DNA of 64,000 nt from Methylotenera sp. GTDB taxonomy: Bacteria > Pseudomonadota > Gammaproteobacteria > Burkholderiales > Methylophilaceae. A program made the translations under genes and the position numbers. Under the pieces are notes generated by a model, which made no database searches, had not been told where the DNA came from, and worked only from the letters and a program-made list of their open reading frames with translations. This document shows, in pieces, positions 20,371 to 30,996 of the stretch; positions within the stretch are counted from its first letter, which is position 1, and each line of letters opens with the position of its first letter. Location: contig JADGRO010000035.1 in assembly GCA_017880905.1 (NCBI GenBank), forward strand, positions 1 to 64,000. Reading direction: 5' to 3'.

Positions 20371-22650
20371 ATGATTGCTCAAGAGTTAGAAGTTAGTCTC
20401 CACATGGCGTTTATGGATGCGCGACAAAAGCGCCATGAACTCATTACGGTTGAGCATTTATTGCTAGCAATGATAGATAACCCTACCGCGGCGGAAGTGT
20501 TGCGCGCATGTGGCGCAAAATTTGATGTGTTGCGTACCGAGTTAAATCACTATATCGAAGAACATACGCCCACTGTAGGCGGTGAAGATGAAGTTGATAC
20601 ACAGCCTACGCTTGGCTTTCAACGCGTTATTCAGCGCGCCATGCTGCATGTGCAATCCTCGGGCAAAAAAGAAGTGACTGGCGCCAATGTGCTGGTTGCG
20701 ATTTATGGCGAAAAGGATTCTCATGCAGTGTTTTTCTTGCATCAGCAAGGCATTACACGGCTTGATGTCGTGAATTTCATCTCACATGGCGTGGCTAAAG
20801 TACCAGATGGCGATGGCAAAGCAGATAGCGGCGACACCGATGTTGAAATGGAAGCTACACCCAATGGCGCGCTAGAAAACTTTACGCTAAACCTCAACGC
20901 ACAAGTCATAGCGGGCAAAATTGACCCGCTAATTGGTCGTGCGCCCGAGCTTGAGCGCGTGATTCAAACTTTATGCCGTCGCCGCAAAAATAATCCGCTG
21001 TTAGTCGGCGAAGCTGGCGTAGGCAAAACTGCTATTGCAGAAGGTTTGGCCAGCCGCATTGTGGGTAAGGATATTCCCGACATACTGGCAAACGCCACTG
21101 TTTACTCACTCGACATGGGCGCATTATTAGCCGGCACCAAATACCGTGGTGACTTTGAGCAACGCCTAAAAGCAGTGATGAAACAGCTCGCCGAAAAACC
21201 AGATGCAATTTTATTTATTGATGAAATTCATACCTTAATCGGCGCAGGCGCCGCTAGTGGCGGCACTTTAGATGCTTCTAACTTGCTCAAACCTGCGCTT
21301 TCAAACGGCACGCTAAAATGTATAGGCGCAACAACATACCAAGAATATCGTGGGATTTTCGAGAAAGACCACGCGTTGTCACGTCGCTTCCAAAAAATTG
21401 ATGTGGTTGAACCAAGCGTGGCCGAAACTGTAGAGATACTGAAAGGCCTGAAATCACGCTTTGAAGAACATCACAGCGTGAAATACAGTGCTGGCGCACT
21501 TTCTACGGCAGCAGAGCTTTCCGCCAAATACATCAACGATCGTCACTTGCCCGATAAAGCCATCGACGTGATTGATGAAGCAGGTGCAGCGCAGCGCATT
21601 TTGCCAAAATCGAAACAGAAAAAAGTCATCGGCAATAAAGAGATTGAAGACATTATCGCCAAAATTGCGCGTATTCCGCCAAAAAATATCTCGTCTGACG
21701 ACCGCACGGCGCTCAAAACACTGGAACGTGATTTGAAAGCGGTGGTATTCGGCCAAGATAAAGCGATTGAAGCACTGACTTCCGCCGTAAAAATGGCGCG
21801 CAGCGGTTTGGGTCAAAACAACAAACCTATCGGTAGCTTCTTATTCAGCGGCCCCACTGGCGTCGGAAAAACCGAAGTTGCAAAACAGCTCGCCTACATC
21901 ATGGGCATCGAATTGATTCGCTTTGACATGAGTGAATACATGGAGCGCCATGCCGTATCACGCTTAATCGGCGCACCTCCTGGCTATGTGGGCTTTGAGC
22001 AAGGCGGCTTGATGACCGAGGCAATTACCAAACAGCCTTACTGCGTTTTGTTGTTGGATGAAATTGAAAAAGCACACCCTGACATTTTCAACATTTTGTT
22101 GCAAGTGATGGATCACGGTACACTCACCGACAACAATGGTCGCAAAGCGGATTTCCGTAACGTGACAATTATTATGACCACCAATGCGGGTGCGGAAGGT
22201 CTATCCAAAGGTAATATGGGCTTTACCACCAGTAAACAAACGGGTGATGAGCAGGCTGATATTAAACGCTTATTCTCCCCTGAGTTCCGTAATCGCTTGG
22301 ATGCAATTGTGTCATTTAGCGCGCTTTCACAAGATATTATCATCCGCGTAGTGGATAAATTCTTGATGCAGCTAGAAGACCAATTACATGAGAAAAAAGT
22401 GGAAGTGACGTTCAGCGATGCGCTAAAAAACTATCTTGGAAAAAAAGGTTTCGATCCGCTCATGGGCGCTCGGCCAATGGCACGTTTGATTCAAGACACT
22501 ATTCGCAAGGCCTTAGCTGATGAGTTGCTGTTCGGCAAGCTTGCCAACGGCGGTGCAGTGCACGTGGATATTGACGATAAAGATGAAGTGAAACTTGTTT
22601 TCACGCAAGACAAAAAGTCATCTGAAACCACACTGGCAACTACTGAATAG
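20371..22650 (+). CDS. clpA: ATP-dependent Clp protease ATP-binding subunit ClpA
   Basis: Clp-N repeats; [41 protein letters not shown]. Confidence 0.98.
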   Translation: MIAQELEVSLHMAFMDARQKRHELITVEHLLLAMIDNPTAAEVLRACGAKFDVLRTELNHYIEEHTPTVGGEDEVDTQPTLGFQRVIQRAMLHVQSSGKKEVTGANVLVAIYGEKDSHAVFFLHQQGITRLDVVNFISHGVAKVPDGDGKADSGDTDVEMEATPNGALENFTLNLNAQVIAGKIDPLIGRAPELERVIQTLCRRRKNNPLLVGEAGVGKTAIAEGLASRIVGKDIPDILANATVYSLDMGALLAGTKYRGDFEQRLKAVMKQLAEKPDAILFIDEIHTLIGAGAASGGTLDASNLLKPALSNGTLKCIGATTYQEYRGIFEKDHALSRRFQKIDVVEPSVAETVEILKGLKSRFEEHHSVKYSAGALSTAAELSAKYINDRHLPDKAIDVIDEAGAAQRILPKSKQKKVIGNKEIEDIIAKIARIPPKNISSDDRTALKTLERDLKAVVFGQDKAIEALTSAVKMARSGLGQNNKPIGSFLFSGPTGVGKTEVAKQLAYIMGIELIRFDMSEYMERHAVSRLIGAPPGYVGFEQGGLMTEAITKQPYCVLLLDEIEKAHPDIFNILLQVMDHGTLTDNNGRKADFRNVTIIMTTNAGAEGLSKGNMGFTTSKQTGDEQADIKRLFSPEFRNRLDAIVSFSALSQDIIIRVVDKFLMQLEDQLHEKKVEVTFSDALKNYLGKKGFDPLMGARPMARLIQDTIRKALADELLFGKLANGGAVHVDIDDKDEVKLVFTQDKKSSETTLATTE

Positions 22651-22664
22651 TTTTAGCACTTTAC

Positions 22665-22705
22665 AAAACAGCCACTACTCAATGTAAGTTGGCTGTTTTT
22701 CCATC
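22665..22705. terminator. Bidirectional terminator-like hairpin between clpA and GST
   Basis: AAAACAGCCA ... TGGCTGTTTTT, 10-bp arms, T-run on the plus strand. Confidence 0.65.
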
Positions 22706-23277
22706 ACACTTTTAAACAAATTACTTTCAACCCAGCTATTAAGCCACGCCTGTAGTTTCGGGTAAGGTGCAGCTTCAAACCACGCGCTATCCACTGCGGC
22801 GAATTGCCTTATAAAAGGGAAAATTGCGATATCAGCCAAGCTGGGCGTGGCTTTCAGTAGATAAGTGTTTCGTAGCAACAGAGCTTCTAGCTTTAGCAAA
22901 AATACCTCACCTTGCATGCGATAGTCAAACTGAGTTTTTTCTGGGGAACGCTCTGGATATTTATAACCATCCAAAGCCCATTTAAAACTAGTATCGTTTT
23001 CTACAATCAATGCTCCAGAAGCCTTGTCCAATATGCCTTCTGGGTCATGCTGTTGCAACGCCCAACGCATAATGTCCAAGCTTTCTTCAACCGCTATACC
23101 ATCTGGCAATACTAAAACCGGGATAGTAGCTTTGGGTGATATCTGTAACAAATGTGCAGGTTTTTCTCGTAGAGAAATTTCACGAAACTCTACCTCAATA
23201 TTCGCAAGTTTCAAGGCCATTCGGGCACGCATGGCATAGGGGCACCTTCGATAAGAATACAAAATTGGCAGTGCCAA
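22675..23277 (-). CDS. Glutathione S-transferase family protein
   Basis: YRRCPYAMRARMALKLANIEVEFREISLREKP; SLADIAIFPFIRQF. Confidence 0.9.
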   Translation of the reverse strand: MALPILYSYRRCPYAMRARMALKLANIEVEFREISLREKPAHLLQISPKATIPVLVLPDGIAVEESLDIMRWALQQHDPEGILDKASGALIVENDTSFKWALDGYKYPERSPEKTQFDYRMQGEVFLLKLEALLLRNTYLLKATPSLADIAIFPFIRQFAAVDSAWFEAAPYPKLQAWLNSWVESNLFKSVMEKQPTYIE

Positions 23278-23279
23278 AG

Positions 23280-24296
23280 CTATCCCAAAGTTTTACAAAT
23301 TTCGTGAACTAACGCTGGGCCCTTGTAAATCAAGCCGCTGTACACTTGCGCCAAACTCGCCCCCGCCGCGATTTTTTCTACTGCGTCAAAACCACTAAAA
23401 ATGCCTCCCACGCCTATAATCGGCACTGCACCTTGCAGTTGTTTTGAGAGCTGCTGAATCACGATTGTCGATTGGTTACGCACTGGTGCACCTGACAAGC
23501 CACCCGCTTCATCGGCGTTTGCTAACCCTTTAACCGCATCACGCTTAAGTGTAGTATTCGCCGCAATCACGCCATCTATCTTGTGTTGCATCAACAAATC
23601 GGCTATTTTTATCACTTGGCTACTATCTAAATCCGGCGCGATTTTTAAGGTAATTGGCACGTATTTTCCATGCTTTTCGGCTAACTTAGTTTGTTCTAAT
23701 TTCAAGCTGGCAAGCAAGCTGGATAAGGCTTCCTTCTCTTGTAAATCACGTAAGTTTTTGGTGTTAGGCGATGAAATATTCACCGTAATATAACTGGCAT
23801 GTGCATACACTTTTTGCATACAAAGTAAATAATCATCCGCTGCCTTTTCAATTGGCGTATCGAAATTTTTACCGATGTTGATACCCAAAATACCTTTGAA
23901 CTTGGCAGCTTGTACATTCTCAACTAAATTATCGACACCTAAATTATTAAAGCCGAAGCGGTTAATAATGCCTTCTGCTTGCGGCACACGGAATAGCCTA
24001 GGCTTCGGGTTTCCTGGCTGTGGACGCGGCGTCACCGTACCCACCTCAATAAAACCAAAGCCCAGTTTAGCCATGCCATCAATCACCGCGCCATTTTTAT
24101 CCAGCCCAGCCGCCAAACCAACAGGATTAGGAAAAGTTAAGCCCATTACCTGACGTGGCACGCAAACTGGTGCTTTTGGGTATAAAGCAAGCACACCTGA
24201 TTTTTCTGCAAACTTAAGCGCTTTAAGTGTAATGTCATGCGTAAATTCTGCATCGAGTTGAAACAGCAAAGGCTTAACGAGTTGGTAAAAGCTCAT
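23280..24296 (-). CDS. pyrD: Dihydroorotate dehydrogenase (quinone)
   Basis: [51 protein letters not shown]. Confidence 0.97.
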   Translation of the reverse strand: MSFYQLVKPLLFQLDAEFTHDITLKALKFAEKSGVLALYPKAPVCVPRQVMGLTFPNPVGLAAGLDKNGAVIDGMAKLGFGFIEVGTVTPRPQPGNPKPRLFRVPQAEGIINRFGFNNLGVDNLVENVQAAKFKGILGINIGKNFDTPIEKAADDYLLCMQKVYAHASYITVNISSPNTKNLRDLQEKEALSSLLASLKLEQTKLAEKHGKYVPITLKIAPDLDSSQVIKIADLLMQHKIDGVIAANTTLKRDAVKGLANADEAGGLSGAPVRNQSTIVIQQLSKQLQGAVPIIGVGGIFSGFDAVEKIAAGASLAQVYSGLIYKGPALVHEICKTLG

Positions 24297-24349
24297 ACTG
24301 TTATTTTACGCGAGATATTAATTTATGGATAAATCTCTAGTTACTCAAT

Positions 24350-25126
24350 CTAATTATTCAAGACGCGTACCCTAAACTTACAACCGCACGATCTGCATTT
24401 AAACAAGCGTCCGTCCTCGGTGTTTGCAAGCGGTTGAACACCACATTGCGGGCACTGCACGTCATCGCCTTCATTGGCAATTTCTGCATATCCCGTTAAT
24501 GGAAAGGTATTTGTATTTAATGGGTTTGCAGTCTTTTTATTAAAATAAGTGCCAAAAATAATCAGCAAAATTGCACCAATTTCTAGTATTTCATTGATTT
24601 TTAACCCTAAAATATCGCGGTTAATCAATTTATCTACGCGATGATATGAAACGGCACGTATTAATATAAACGTGCATAGCAATATAATACCCAGCCAAGT
24701 TAATTTATAGCGTCGCCAAGAATTTGCCAAAAAATGCCGTAAACTAAGCAGTGCAATCATCATACCCAAGCCAACTATGGCGATAAAAGCAATTTGCACT
24801 GGCTTTCTATGCTCGTACCAGCCATGCGTTTGCGCCGAATCTCGCAACACTTCTGTAAACCAACTTGGCAAATCTAACTGCTTATCAATACCCAACAATA
24901 ATAAAAATACAGCCAGATAAAGCCAAAATTGGTAATTTCCACCGAATTTTTTTGAATCTCTTGCTTTAAAAATGCATCGCACAACGGCTGCCAAATAAAC
25001 CACAACCGTTATCCAACCAAACACATTCGGGTCATCAATGCCAATGTTCCAACGACCATCCTCAGTTGCGGCAAAAGCTAAACTGTTTTGGAATAAAAGA
25101 AATAATGTGAAAAATAACTTATTCAT
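24350..25126 (-). CDS. Membrane protein with C-terminal zinc ribbon
   Basis: Several TMs; CPQCGVQPLANTEDGRLFKCRSCGCKFRV, two CxxC pairs. Confidence 0.7.
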   Translation of the reverse strand: MNKLFFTLFLLFQNSLAFAATEDGRWNIGIDDPNVFGWITVVVYLAAVVRCIFKARDSKKFGGNYQFWLYLAVFLLLLGIDKQLDLPSWFTEVLRDSAQTHGWYEHRKPVQIAFIAIVGLGMMIALLSLRHFLANSWRRYKLTWLGIILLCTFILIRAVSYHRVDKLINRDILGLKINEILEIGAILLIIFGTYFNKKTANPLNTNTFPLTGYAEIANEGDDVQCPQCGVQPLANTEDGRLFKCRSCGCKFRVRVLNN

Positions 25127-25149
25127 GCGTACATTCTAGCACTACATAA

Positions 25150-25183
25150 GTGACTTATCAGGGATAGCAAACTCACAGAATCG
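25150..25183. repeat. Possible degenerate copy 3 of the hairpin repeat
   Basis: GTGACTTATCAGGGATAGCAAACTCACAGAATCG, gapped similarity to copy 2. Confidence 0.3.
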
Positions 25184-25209
25184 TCATTCCCGCGTAGGCG
25201 GGAATGACG
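25182..25209. repeat. REP-like perfect inverted repeat
   Basis: CGTCATTCCCGC-GTAG-GCGGGAATGACG, 12-bp arms. Confidence 0.8.
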
Positions 25210-25261
25210 GAGTAGAAATATGAAAGACTTACTAAAAAAAATAAGCAACGATGGAACTTAA

Positions 25262-25500
25262 CTTGGTTTTCAATCCCCTTTGCCGCGCCTTCGGCTTGAG
25301 CGGCAGATGGATAGCGGCGAGGACTGTTTGAGCGTAGCGAGTCCCACAGCCGCCCAGATGAGGCGCTAAGACCGAAGGAAACAAGCGGCAGCGGGGTAGC
25401 CTTTTCTTTCCCCTATTTCTTTTGGCTAAGCAAAAGAAATAGGGTCGCTAGTCGCGCGAAAGCGACCATCTGTATATGGGGCAACGCCTTTTTTGTTATT
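25262..25500. repeat. Structured intergenic repetitive element (multiple hairpins)
   Basis: CCCTATTTCTTTTG-gctaag-CAAAAGAAATAGGG (25411..25444), GGTCGCT...AGCGACC (25443..25467), GCCGC-CTTCGG-GCGGC-type inverted segments; no ORF. Confidence 0.6.
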
Positions 25501-25518
25501 GCGGCCAACACAAACTTG

Positions 25519-25562
25519 TTGACAAAAAAAATTAAATAAATAATAATACTGTAACAGTATTA
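25519..25562 (+). promoter_or_regulatory. Promoter with overlapping 19-nt palindromic operator
   Basis: TTGACA (25519..25524), 17 nt, AATAAT (25542..25547); TAATACTGT-A-ACAGTATTA at 25544..25562. Confidence 0.7.
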
Positions 25563-25581
25563 CATTTTAATAGGAGTATTT

Positions 25582-26037
25582 ATGGCACCTACAATTCGTA
25601 TTGACGACCAAGTTTATTTTTGGCTTCAAAAAAATGCTAAGCCTTTTGAAGATACCCCTAACTCAGTGTTACGAAGAGTAGCCGGGCTAGAAGAATCAAG
25701 CCCTTCAACTACATCCAATAATTCTAAGGAGAAAAAAATGATAGCGAATACCCCACAAAGCAGAGGAGTCTCAACTTACAAGCCTGGAAGAATAGGCCTT
25801 AGCGGGAAACAACTTAACAAAAAATGGGGAGTTGGCGCTCGCCATGCCCTATTTAATAAAGATGGTGCATTCTATGAAAATTTAAAAGAATTTCCTGGGG
25901 CGCTTTTTGATACAAAAGGTTACTTATTATTTAGAACAGAAGAAGAATATAGACAAAATCCACATTTAAAAATTACCAAGAAAACTAATGTCAATTATGA
26001 CATTGCATCCATCCCTGGATATGTGAAAAAAGAATAA
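25582..26037 (+). CDS. Ribbon-helix-helix-like N-terminus fused to a small conserved-looking C-terminal domain; function unknown
   Basis: MAPTIRIDDQVYFWLQKNAKPFEDTPNSVLRRVAGL (RHH/SeqA-N-like); GKQLNKKWGVGARHALFNKDGAFYENLKEFPGALFDTKGYLLFRTEEEY...IASIPGYV. AGGAG SD before ATG. Confidence 0.7.
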   Translation: MAPTIRIDDQVYFWLQKNAKPFEDTPNSVLRRVAGLEESSPSTTSNNSKEKKMIANTPQSRGVSTYKPGRIGLSGKQLNKKWGVGARHALFNKDGAFYENLKEFPGALFDTKGYLLFRTEEEYRQNPHLKITKKTNVNYDIASIPGYVKKE

Positions 26038-26071
26038 CAGCCTTTATTATCAAGGTGTTGTTCTAATACTT

Positions 26072-29000
26072 TTACAACAACACCTTCTCAATCCCACCAT
26101 TATTCACTCTCTCCACATATTCCTGCATCCAATTATCCCCAAGAATATGCTTCGCCATCTCTACCACAATATAATCGGCCTCAATGCCTGTATCGTCGCC
26201 ATAGCGCGCCAAGCCTTGCAGACAGCTTGGACAGCTGGTCAATATTTTTACTTTTTCTTCAGGCTTACCCACTGTTAAGCCCATTTTTTCCATGCCTTTT
26301 TCCAGCTCTTCCTGTTTACGCATTTTTACCTGCGTCGCAATATCCGGGCGGGCGGCGGCAAAGGTGCCGCTCTCACCGCAGCAGCGGTCATTCAGCACGA
26401 CATCCTGCCCCATCAGCGTGTTGGTGACTTTAAGCGGCGCATAGGTTTTCATCGGGCTGTGGCATGGGTCGTGGTACATGTAGCGCGTGCCAGTGACGGT
26501 TTGCAAGCGCATATCTTTTTCCATCAGATATTCGTGAATATCCAGCAATCTGCAACCCGGAAAGATTTTTTCAAACTCGTATTTTTGCAGTTGGTCCATA
26601 CAGGTGCCGCAAGACACAATTACCGTTTTAATGTCGAGATAATTGAGCGTATTGGCGACGCGATGAAACAACACACGGTTATCAGTAGTGATTTGCAAAC
26701 CTTTATCGTGATTACCACTTGAAGTTTGCGGGTAGCCGCAACACAAGTAACCGGGCGGCAATACAGTAATGGCGCCCACCTCGTATAGCATGGCTTGCGT
26801 AGCTAATCCCACATTAGAAAATAAGCGCTCTGAGCCGCAACCTGGGAAATAAAACACGGCTTCTGAATCCTCAGTGACCGTTTTCGGGTTACGAATCACA
26901 GGAATCATACGATCATCTTCCACACCCAGCATAGCGCGCGAGGTTTTAGATTGCATTTTTTTAGGCATGGGGCGATTAATAAAGTGCACCACTTGCGCCT
27001 TGATTTCCGGCTTGCCAACTGTGGCGGTTGGACGTTTTTTATCACGAAGCAAGCCAAATCTTTTTGCTAGAGTATGTGCAAAGTTCTGTGCTTTATAGCC
27101 AAACCCAATCATCGTAGCGCGCAAAAATTTAATCGTCGCAGGGTCTTTGGCATTTAAAAACAACATGCCTGCTGCTGTGCCGAGGTTAAATTTCTTTTTA
27201 CCCTGCTCGCGTAAAAAGTTGCGCATTTTAATCGACACATCACCAAAATCAATATCCACCGGGCATGGGTTTAAGCACTTGTGGCACACTGTGCAGTGAT
27301 CGGCCACATCGTTAAAATCATCAAAATGTTTGAGTGAAATGCCGCGCCGCGTTTGCTCTTCGTACAAGAAAGCTTCAATAAGTAACGATGTGCCCAAAAT
27401 TTTGTTACGCGGGCTGTACAACAAATTGGCACGTGGCACATGGGTGGTACACACCGGCTTACATTTACCGCAACGTAAGCAATCGCTAATATCATCGGCA
27501 ATTTCGCCAATGGCAGATTGTTCCATAATGATAGATTCTTGCTCCAGCAAGCCAAAGCTGGGTGTGTAGGCGTTCTCAAGCCCGGAACCTGCCAACAGCT
27601 TACCTTTGTTAAAGTGGCCGTTGGGGTCAACTTTATTTTTGTAGGTGGTAAAATTATCTATGGTAATTTGGTCTAAAAACTCCATTTTGGTGATGCCAAT
27701 ACCGTGCTCTCCAGAAATCACGCCGTCTAAGCTTTTCGCCAGCATCATCACACGCGCAACTGCGCTGTGCGCATCATGCATCATCTCGTAATCATCTGAA
27801 TTCACAGGAATATTAGTATGCACGTTGCCATCACCCGCATGCATGTGCAAGGCAATAAACACGCGGCTTTTCAGCACGATTTTATGAATTTCATCGCATC
27901 GACTCAAGATTTTTTGATATTCCCGCCCACTAAAAATCTCTTCCAATTGATGTTTTAATTCGCGCTTCCAAGAAATGCGTAAATCGTAAGATTGCACTGC
28001 ACGGAATACATTTTCGTATTTTGTTAATGCTTTGCTTTCCTTACCCAGTGCAGAAACTGGCGCATCAAGGCTATTCAAAATTAAACTCCAACGACTACGC
28101 AGATCACGTAATAATTGTAAGGCAATCGCTTGTTTAGCCTGCACCATTTGCACATCGGCATTGCCATCTTCATCCGCCTGCAAAGGCAACTCGCTATGCA
28201 TAAAGGTTTCCAGCGCATCTAATAACTTGAGCTTATTATTGATTGAAAGCTCGATATTAATGCGTTCGATGCCATCAGAATAATCACCCAATTTTGGTAG
28301 TGGAATCACTACGTCCTCGTTGATTTTAAAGGCGTTGGTGTGTTTGGCGATAGCCGCAGTACGAGCGCGATCGAGCCAGAATTTTTTGCGTGCATCAGCC
28401 GACACAGCAATAAAACCTTCGCCATCACGCACATTGCACATGCGCACCACCTGCGACGCCACTTCGCCCACTGCATTTTCATCGTCAGAGGCAATGTCGG
28501 CAATTAACACCATTTTGGGCCGTTGCTGGCGTGCGGCCTTGGTCGCATAGCCTACGGCTTTAATGTAGCGCTCGTCCATGTGCTCCAAGCCCGCCATGAT
28601 AACGGCAGGATCTTTTTTCGCCGTAGCATCAAGATAATCTTTAATCTCTACAATCGCAGGCACGGCATGTGAAACGTTGCCAAAAAATTCCAGTGCAATC
28701 GTGCGCACATGTTTAGGCATGCGGTGCAAAATAAAGGTAGCGCTAGTAATTAAGCCATCACAGCCTTCTTTTTGAATGCCGGGAAGCCCTGAGAGAAACT
28801 TGTCGGTAACGTCTTTACCCAACCCGACTTTTCTAAAACTAGGGCCTGGAATTTCGATAATTTCAGGTTCAGCTAACAAGGTTTTCATATCAATGTCATA
28901 GCGATTAATTTTGAAACGTGCTATGGCGATATCATGAATTTTGCCAAGATTGTGATCCAAGCGTTCTACTTCTAACCAAGTCGCATCGGGTGTTACCATG

Positions 29001-29956
29001 CGCCATGAAGCCAAATTATCCAGCGCCGTACCCCACAACACTGCTTTTTTGCCGCCTGCATTCATCGCCACATTCCCCCCAATGCAGCAAGCATCAGCAG
29101 AAGTAGGGTCGCAAGCGAATTCTAACCCTGCGTCAGAAGCCGCTTCCATAGCACGACGCGTTACCACACCTGCGCCACATTCAATGGTAGCTACTTGTCG
29201 CGCTACTCCCGGCAGCGTGCGCATTTGCACGCCGGTGTGTTGATCTAATTTCTCGGTGTTAATCACGACTGACATCGGCGTGAGCGGAATCGCACCTCCG
29301 GTATAACCCGTGCCGCCTCCGCGTGGAATCACTGTTAAACCCAGCTCAATACTGGCCTCCACTAATGCGGCGATTTCGATTTCCGTATCGGGGTTCAGCA
29401 CCACAAACGGGTATTCCACGCGCCAGTCAGTCGCATCGGTAACGTGTGAAACACGCGCCAAACCATCGAACTGCACATTATCTTTACGCGTAATTTTGCT
29501 GAATTTGCTTAAGGCTTTTTTGCGTAAATCGTAAGTTTGACGAAAATCCTCTGCAAATTTTTCTACTGCAATTTTGGCGGCATTGACTAATTTTTGGACT
29601 TTTTCACTCTCGGAATTATTGTTATCACTATTACGCTCATCAATAGCATGAATACGATGGTGAAGCGCATCAATCAAGGCTTTGCGGCGTTTTGGATTGT
29701 CCAACAAATCATCTTGCAAGTATGGGTTGCGCGAAACCACCCAAATATCGCCCAGCACTTCAAACAACATGCGCGCACTGCGGCCTGTTTTACGCTCCGC
29801 GCGTAGCTCATTTAAGATATCCCAACTTTGTTCACCCAAAAAACGAATAACGATTTCGCGATCGGAAAACGAGGTGTAGTTGTAAGGAATTTCGCGTAAG
29901 CGTGTGGCCGGAAGAGGCTCAGTTTGAAAAATTTCAGCAGAAATAGGCGCGTTCAT
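26072..29956 (-). CDS. FAD/FMN-binding oxidoreductase fused to 4Fe-4S and CCG domains (GlcD-GlcF/Dld-like, ~1294 aa)
   Basis: [18 protein letters not shown]-binding; [27 protein letters not shown] and [13 protein letters not shown] ferredoxin motifs; CCG-type [17 protein letters not shown]. Confidence 0.9.
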   Translation of the reverse strand: MNAPISAEIFQTEPLPATRLREIPYNYTSFSDREIVIRFLGEQSWDILNELRAERKTGRSARMLFEVLGDIWVVSRNPYLQDDLLDNPKRRKALIDALHHRIHAIDERNSDNNNSESEKVQKLVNAAKIAVEKFAEDFRQTYDLRKKALSKFSKITRKDNVQFDGLARVSHVTDATDWRVEYPFVVLNPDTEIEIAALVEASIELGLTVIPRGGGTGYTGGAIPLTPMSVVINTEKLDQHTGVQMRTLPGVARQVATIECGAGVVTRRAMEAASDAGLEFACDPTSADACCIGGNVAMNAGGKKAVLWGTALDNLASWRMVTPDATWLEVERLDHNLGKIHDIAIARFKINRYDIDMKTLLAEPEIIEIPGPSFRKVGLGKDVTDKFLSGLPGIQKEGCDGLITSATFILHRMPKHVRTIALEFFGNVSHAVPAIVEIKDYLDATAKKDPAVIMAGLEHMDERYIKAVGYATKAARQQRPKMVLIADIASDDENAVGEVASQVVRMCNVRDGEGFIAVSADARKKFWLDRARTAAIAKHTNAFKINEDVVIPLPKLGDYSDGIERINIELSINNKLKLLDALETFMHSELPLQADEDGNADVQMVQAKQAIALQLLRDLRSRWSLILNSLDAPVSALGKESKALTKYENVFRAVQSYDLRISWKRELKHQLEEIFSGREYQKILSRCDEIHKIVLKSRVFIALHMHAGDGNVHTNIPVNSDDYEMMHDAHSAVARVMMLAKSLDGVISGEHGIGITKMEFLDQITIDNFTTYKNKVDPNGHFNKGKLLAGSGLENAYTPSFGLLEQESIIMEQSAIGEIADDISDCLRCGKCKPVCTTHVPRANLLYSPRNKILGTSLLIEAFLYEEQTRRGISLKHFDDFNDVADHCTVCHKCLNPCPVDIDFGDVSIKMRNFLREQGKKKFNLGTAAGMLFLNAKDPATIKFLRATMIGFGYKAQNFAHTLAKRFGLLRDKKRPTATVGKPEIKAQVVHFINRPMPKKMQSKTSRAMLGVEDDRMIPVIRNPKTVTEDSEAVFYFPGCGSERLFSNVGLATQAMLYEVGAITVLPPGYLCCGYPQTSSGNHDKGLQITTDNRVLFHRVANTLNYLDIKTVIVSCGTCMDQLQKYEFEKIFPGCRLLDIHEYLMEKDMRLQTVTGTRYMYHDPCHSPMKTYAPLKVTNTLMGQDVVLNDRCCGESGTFAAARPDIATQVKMRKQEELEKGMEKMGLTVGKPEEKVKILTSCPSCLQGLARYGDDTGIEADYIVVEMAKHILGDNWMQEYVERVNNGGIEKVLL

Positions 29957-30078
29957 TAAGGACGATAAACTCGTAGCAAATTAAAGGCGAATTATATCAT
30001 GCTGCAAACCGCCTAATAACTGCGAGCACACAGTGGTTATTGTTCGTGTTTTTATCTAAAACGCGTTAAAATCAAGCC

Positions 30079-30573
30079 ATGATAAAATTTAAAAAGTTGG
30101 TTCTTCCGGTTGCCATTTTAGCAATATTGGCATTTGCAGGATTCACCTACAATAGGAATATGCAAGCACCTGATGTTGTTTTTACTACGATTGTGGGCAA
30201 AAAAATCAACATGGTCGATTTAAAAGGCAAAGTGGTTTTAGTGAATTTTTGGTCGACCGATTGTGGCGTCTGCGTCAAGGAAATGCCGAATTTAGTTAAT
30301 ACCTACAATGCCTACAAAAGCAAAGGTTTTGAAGTGATTGCAGTCGCCATGCCTTACGACCCACCTGCGCAAGTGCTTAATTATGCAACACAAAAGGCGC
30401 TACCGTTTCCGGTGATGCATGATGGTTTTGGTGAAATTACCGATAAATTTGGCGGCGTACATTTAACGCCAACAACTTATATTTTTGATAAGCTTGGTAA
30501 GCGCCTGCAGTACACGATTGGCGCATTGAATTTTGTCAATTTAAATCAATTGTTGGATAAAGAGCTTAGCTGA
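30079..30573 (+). CDS. TlpA/ResA-like thioredoxin-fold protein
   Basis: VVLVNFWSTDCGVCVKEMPNLV, redox CxxC; N-terminal membrane anchor. Confidence 0.92.
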   Translation: MIKFKKLVLPVAILAILAFAGFTYNRNMQAPDVVFTTIVGKKINMVDLKGKVVLVNFWSTDCGVCVKEMPNLVNTYNAYKSKGFEVIAVAMPYDPPAQVLNYATQKALPFPVMHDGFGEITDKFGGVHLTPTTYIFDKLGKRLQYTIGALNFVNLNQLLDKELS

Positions 30574-30983
30574 TGTTGTGGGTAAAAGCGCTCCACATCA
30601 TTTTCGTTACTAGCTGGTTTGCGGGCTTATTTTATTTACCAAGATTATTTGTAAACCACGCCATGGTGCAAGATAAAACTGTAAAAGAACATTTCGAAAT
30701 AATGGAACACAAACTCTATAACTTCATGTTACCACTAGCAGTTTTGGCGATTGTGTTCGGTTTGTGGTTGTGGCTTGGTTTTGGTATAACGGGCATTTGG
30801 CTACATACCAAGCTGGTATTAGTTGCTGGCTTAGTAGCTTATCACTTATATTGTGGCAAGCTGATGCGAGATTTTAAATCGGGTAAAAATACGCGTAGCC
30901 ACATATGGTATCGCTGGTTTAATGAGATTCCTGTGTTAATATTGTTTGCGGCAGTTATTTTGGTGGTGGTAAAACCTTTCTAG
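30573..30983 (+). CDS. HemJ/CopD-like membrane protein (protoporphyrinogen oxidase family)
   Basis: WVKALHIIFVTSWFAGLFYLPRLFVNHAM; RWFNEIPVLILFAAVILVVVKPF. Confidence 0.88.
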   Translation: MLWVKALHIIFVTSWFAGLFYLPRLFVNHAMVQDKTVKEHFEIMEHKLYNFMLPLAVLAIVFGLWLWLGFGITGIWLHTKLVLVAGLVAYHLYCGKLMRDFKSGKNTRSHIWYRWFNEIPVLILFAAVILVVVKPF

Positions 30984-30996
30984 ACTTTACAATTTT

